From Paraspadella gotoi (taxonomy: Eukaryota; Chaetognatha), in the NCBI GenBank assembly GCA_051294375.1, contig CM119263.1:8257992-8321991 (forward strand): DNA of 64,000 nucleotides, in the 5' to 3' direction. Shown one piece after another: positions 62,700 to 64,000 of the stretch (positions are counted from its first letter, which is position 1; each line of letters begins with the position of its first letter). Below the pieces are notes generated by a model that saw only the letters and a list, made by a program, of their open reading frames with translations, was not told where the DNA came from and did not search any database. The position numbers were made by a program, and so were the translations under genes.

Positions 62700-63265
62700 T
62701 CGTCTATAAAGTCGTTGCCCTGAGGCACTTGCCAATCCTAAAAATTATAGATGAAAAAATATTATATTAATAATTCCTAAAAAACTAAATTAATAAATCG
62801 AAGCGTTTTGAGTTTCTAAAAAAAATAAAATATTCCTTTTTATGTTTTTGTTTTCCTCCACGTTCTTGATGATTTTGACGGGGAAAATTTAAAATATGAA
62901 TGAATAGATAAAATTGTCTTATTTATTCCTATTTATAAAAATACTTAATCCGATAAAGTACATCCAAGGGCAAACGGGAGCAAAAAACGATAAAACGATT
63001 CACGCCAGTAGTTAGGACTTAGGAGAATCTCGTCTTTCAGAAATGATATGAAACATCACTTCCAATTTTGATTGATGAAACATTCTTTATGAAAAAAAAA
63101 TAGTATCTTTGTCTTGGTTTTGATTATATCTTTGTTATATTTTCTTTCTTTCTTTTTTATCAGGGTCTTCAAAGTTAGTCTTCTTCGAGCAGATCAAAGA
63201 TACAATTATATACAACTAAAATTATAACAAATTTTAGCATCGAATGAAAGTTAAGGATCTCGGGA
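62484..63265 (-). repeat. Inverted repeat 4, right arm
   Basis: Reverse complement of the left arm, shorter by about 230 bp because of indels and a divergent stretch. It ends near 63,265. Confidence 0.88.
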
Positions 63266-63590
63266 TATATAATTCTTTCACGGTCAGAATCTTTCTTGCC
63301 TACACTTGCCTATTTCCGCGAACTCTGAGAAAAATTTAAAAAAGGGGAAAAAATGTGAGCATAACCTTTACTGTATATGATTAACTGAAAAAAAATAAAT
63401 AAGCGGTCTCTCCATAGTTGCACAAAAACGAAATGTGTGTGGCTATAAGGGAAACATTAGTGCCGCATTAAAGAATGATAATGTTAAGAAAAAGAAAAGA
63501 AATAGCTCTCTATATACCCTAAGACGAAGACGTTCCAAACTGCTGCAATAAAAAAGAAAACAGCTGCGCTTGGGAGGAGAGGAGGAAAAG

Positions 63591-63595
<5 letters not shown>
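63266..63595. other. AT-rich DNA, no gene
   Basis: No open frame, repeat or splice pair worth naming. Confidence 0.5.
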
Positions 63596-63663
<68 letters not shown>

Positions 63664-63802
63664 AGAGAGAGAGAGAAGAGAGAGCTAACCGAGAAAGTGG
63701 AAGATGAAAAAAAAAACAGGACACGGTTTGCATAATTTATCTTGGGTTCCTCTCATCTGTTTGACATTTGTCAAAAGCGAGAGAATTTCGTTCTGAACGC
63801 CG

Positions 63803-63833
<31 letters not shown>

Positions 63834-63861
63834 TCTCTCTCTCTCTCTCTCTCTCTCTTCT
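63596..63861. repeat. (GA)n and (CT)n pair facing each other
   Basis: GA repeats at 63,596-63,684 and CT repeats at 63,804-63,861 are separated by about 120 bp of unique DNA. The two tracts are complementary and could pair as a stem. A 3' splice-like TTTTTCTTTCAG lies downstream near 63,935. Confidence 0.9.
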
Positions 63862-64000
63862 CGTTCGTCGCTTATATGTTTCTGCGTGGCCTCCCACCAA
63901 TATTTCTCCCCTCATACCGCCTCATTTTTCTTTCAGGATTCGAAGAAAAGAGTTTTTTTGAGAAAGAACAATGAAAGAGAAAAAAAGAAAATAGAAAGGA

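Overview
The window reads as nuclear DNA of an invertebrate animal, most likely an insect. The grounds are the very many long (GA)n/(CT)n tracts, AT-rich unique DNA broken by CpG-rich islands, and animal-type splice signals. I could not identify the species. I find no protein-coding gene that I can name, and no rRNA, CRISPR or prokaryotic operon structure. Nearly every open frame longer than 60 codons is low-complexity (SLSLSL/RERERE from GA/CT, poly-S/R/K from GAA, poly-D from GTC) or spans an N gap. The window is best described as intergenic or long-intron DNA, dominated by repeats and assembly-related duplications.

Layout. 1-1,400: AT-rich flank, then a CpG-rich promoter-like island with eight CCAAT boxes and two CACGTG E-boxes. 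1,390-2,760: a purine-rich block followed by a pyrimidine-rich block with a ~105-bp tandem repeat. 3,593-6,045: large inverted repeat 1. 6,165-12,756: mostly unique AT-rich DNA with a possible integrase remnant, a TATA/polyA unit that may be a solo LTR, and a candidate 27-nt microexon. 13,300-15,150: a 56-codon ORF, a 32-bp minisatellite organised in 160-bp higher-order units, and an open frame with a membrane-helix-like segment. 15,800-26,650: long GA, CT, GAA and AAAG/AAAC tracts, with two juxtaposed 3'/5' splice sites (16,455 and 24,645) that look like recursive splice sites on the + strand. 26,986-30,892: inverted repeat 2. 33,540-36,830: an older-looking diverged inverted duplication. 38,283-44,742: a ~3.2-kb tandem duplication. 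47,260-48,985: inverted repeat 3. 49,770-49,965: a GC-rich minisatellite. 55,540-60,000: a ~535-bp tandem satellite. 60,878-63,265: inverted repeat 4.

How it fits together. The recursive splice sites and the microexon all lie on the + strand, and the CCAAT island lies upstream of them. One hypothesis is that much of the window is a very long intron of a + strand gene whose promoter is near 0.9-1.4 kb. This is inference and needs RNA evidence. Four inverted repeats have their axis in CT/GA-rich DNA. Their arms differ mainly by small indels, and several 25-base N runs sit in or next to them. That pattern suggests fold-back reads, or gap filling with noisy long reads, rather than four real giant palindromes. 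The 3.2-kb duplication and the 535-bp satellite show the same indel-rich noise, so their copy numbers should be treated with caution.
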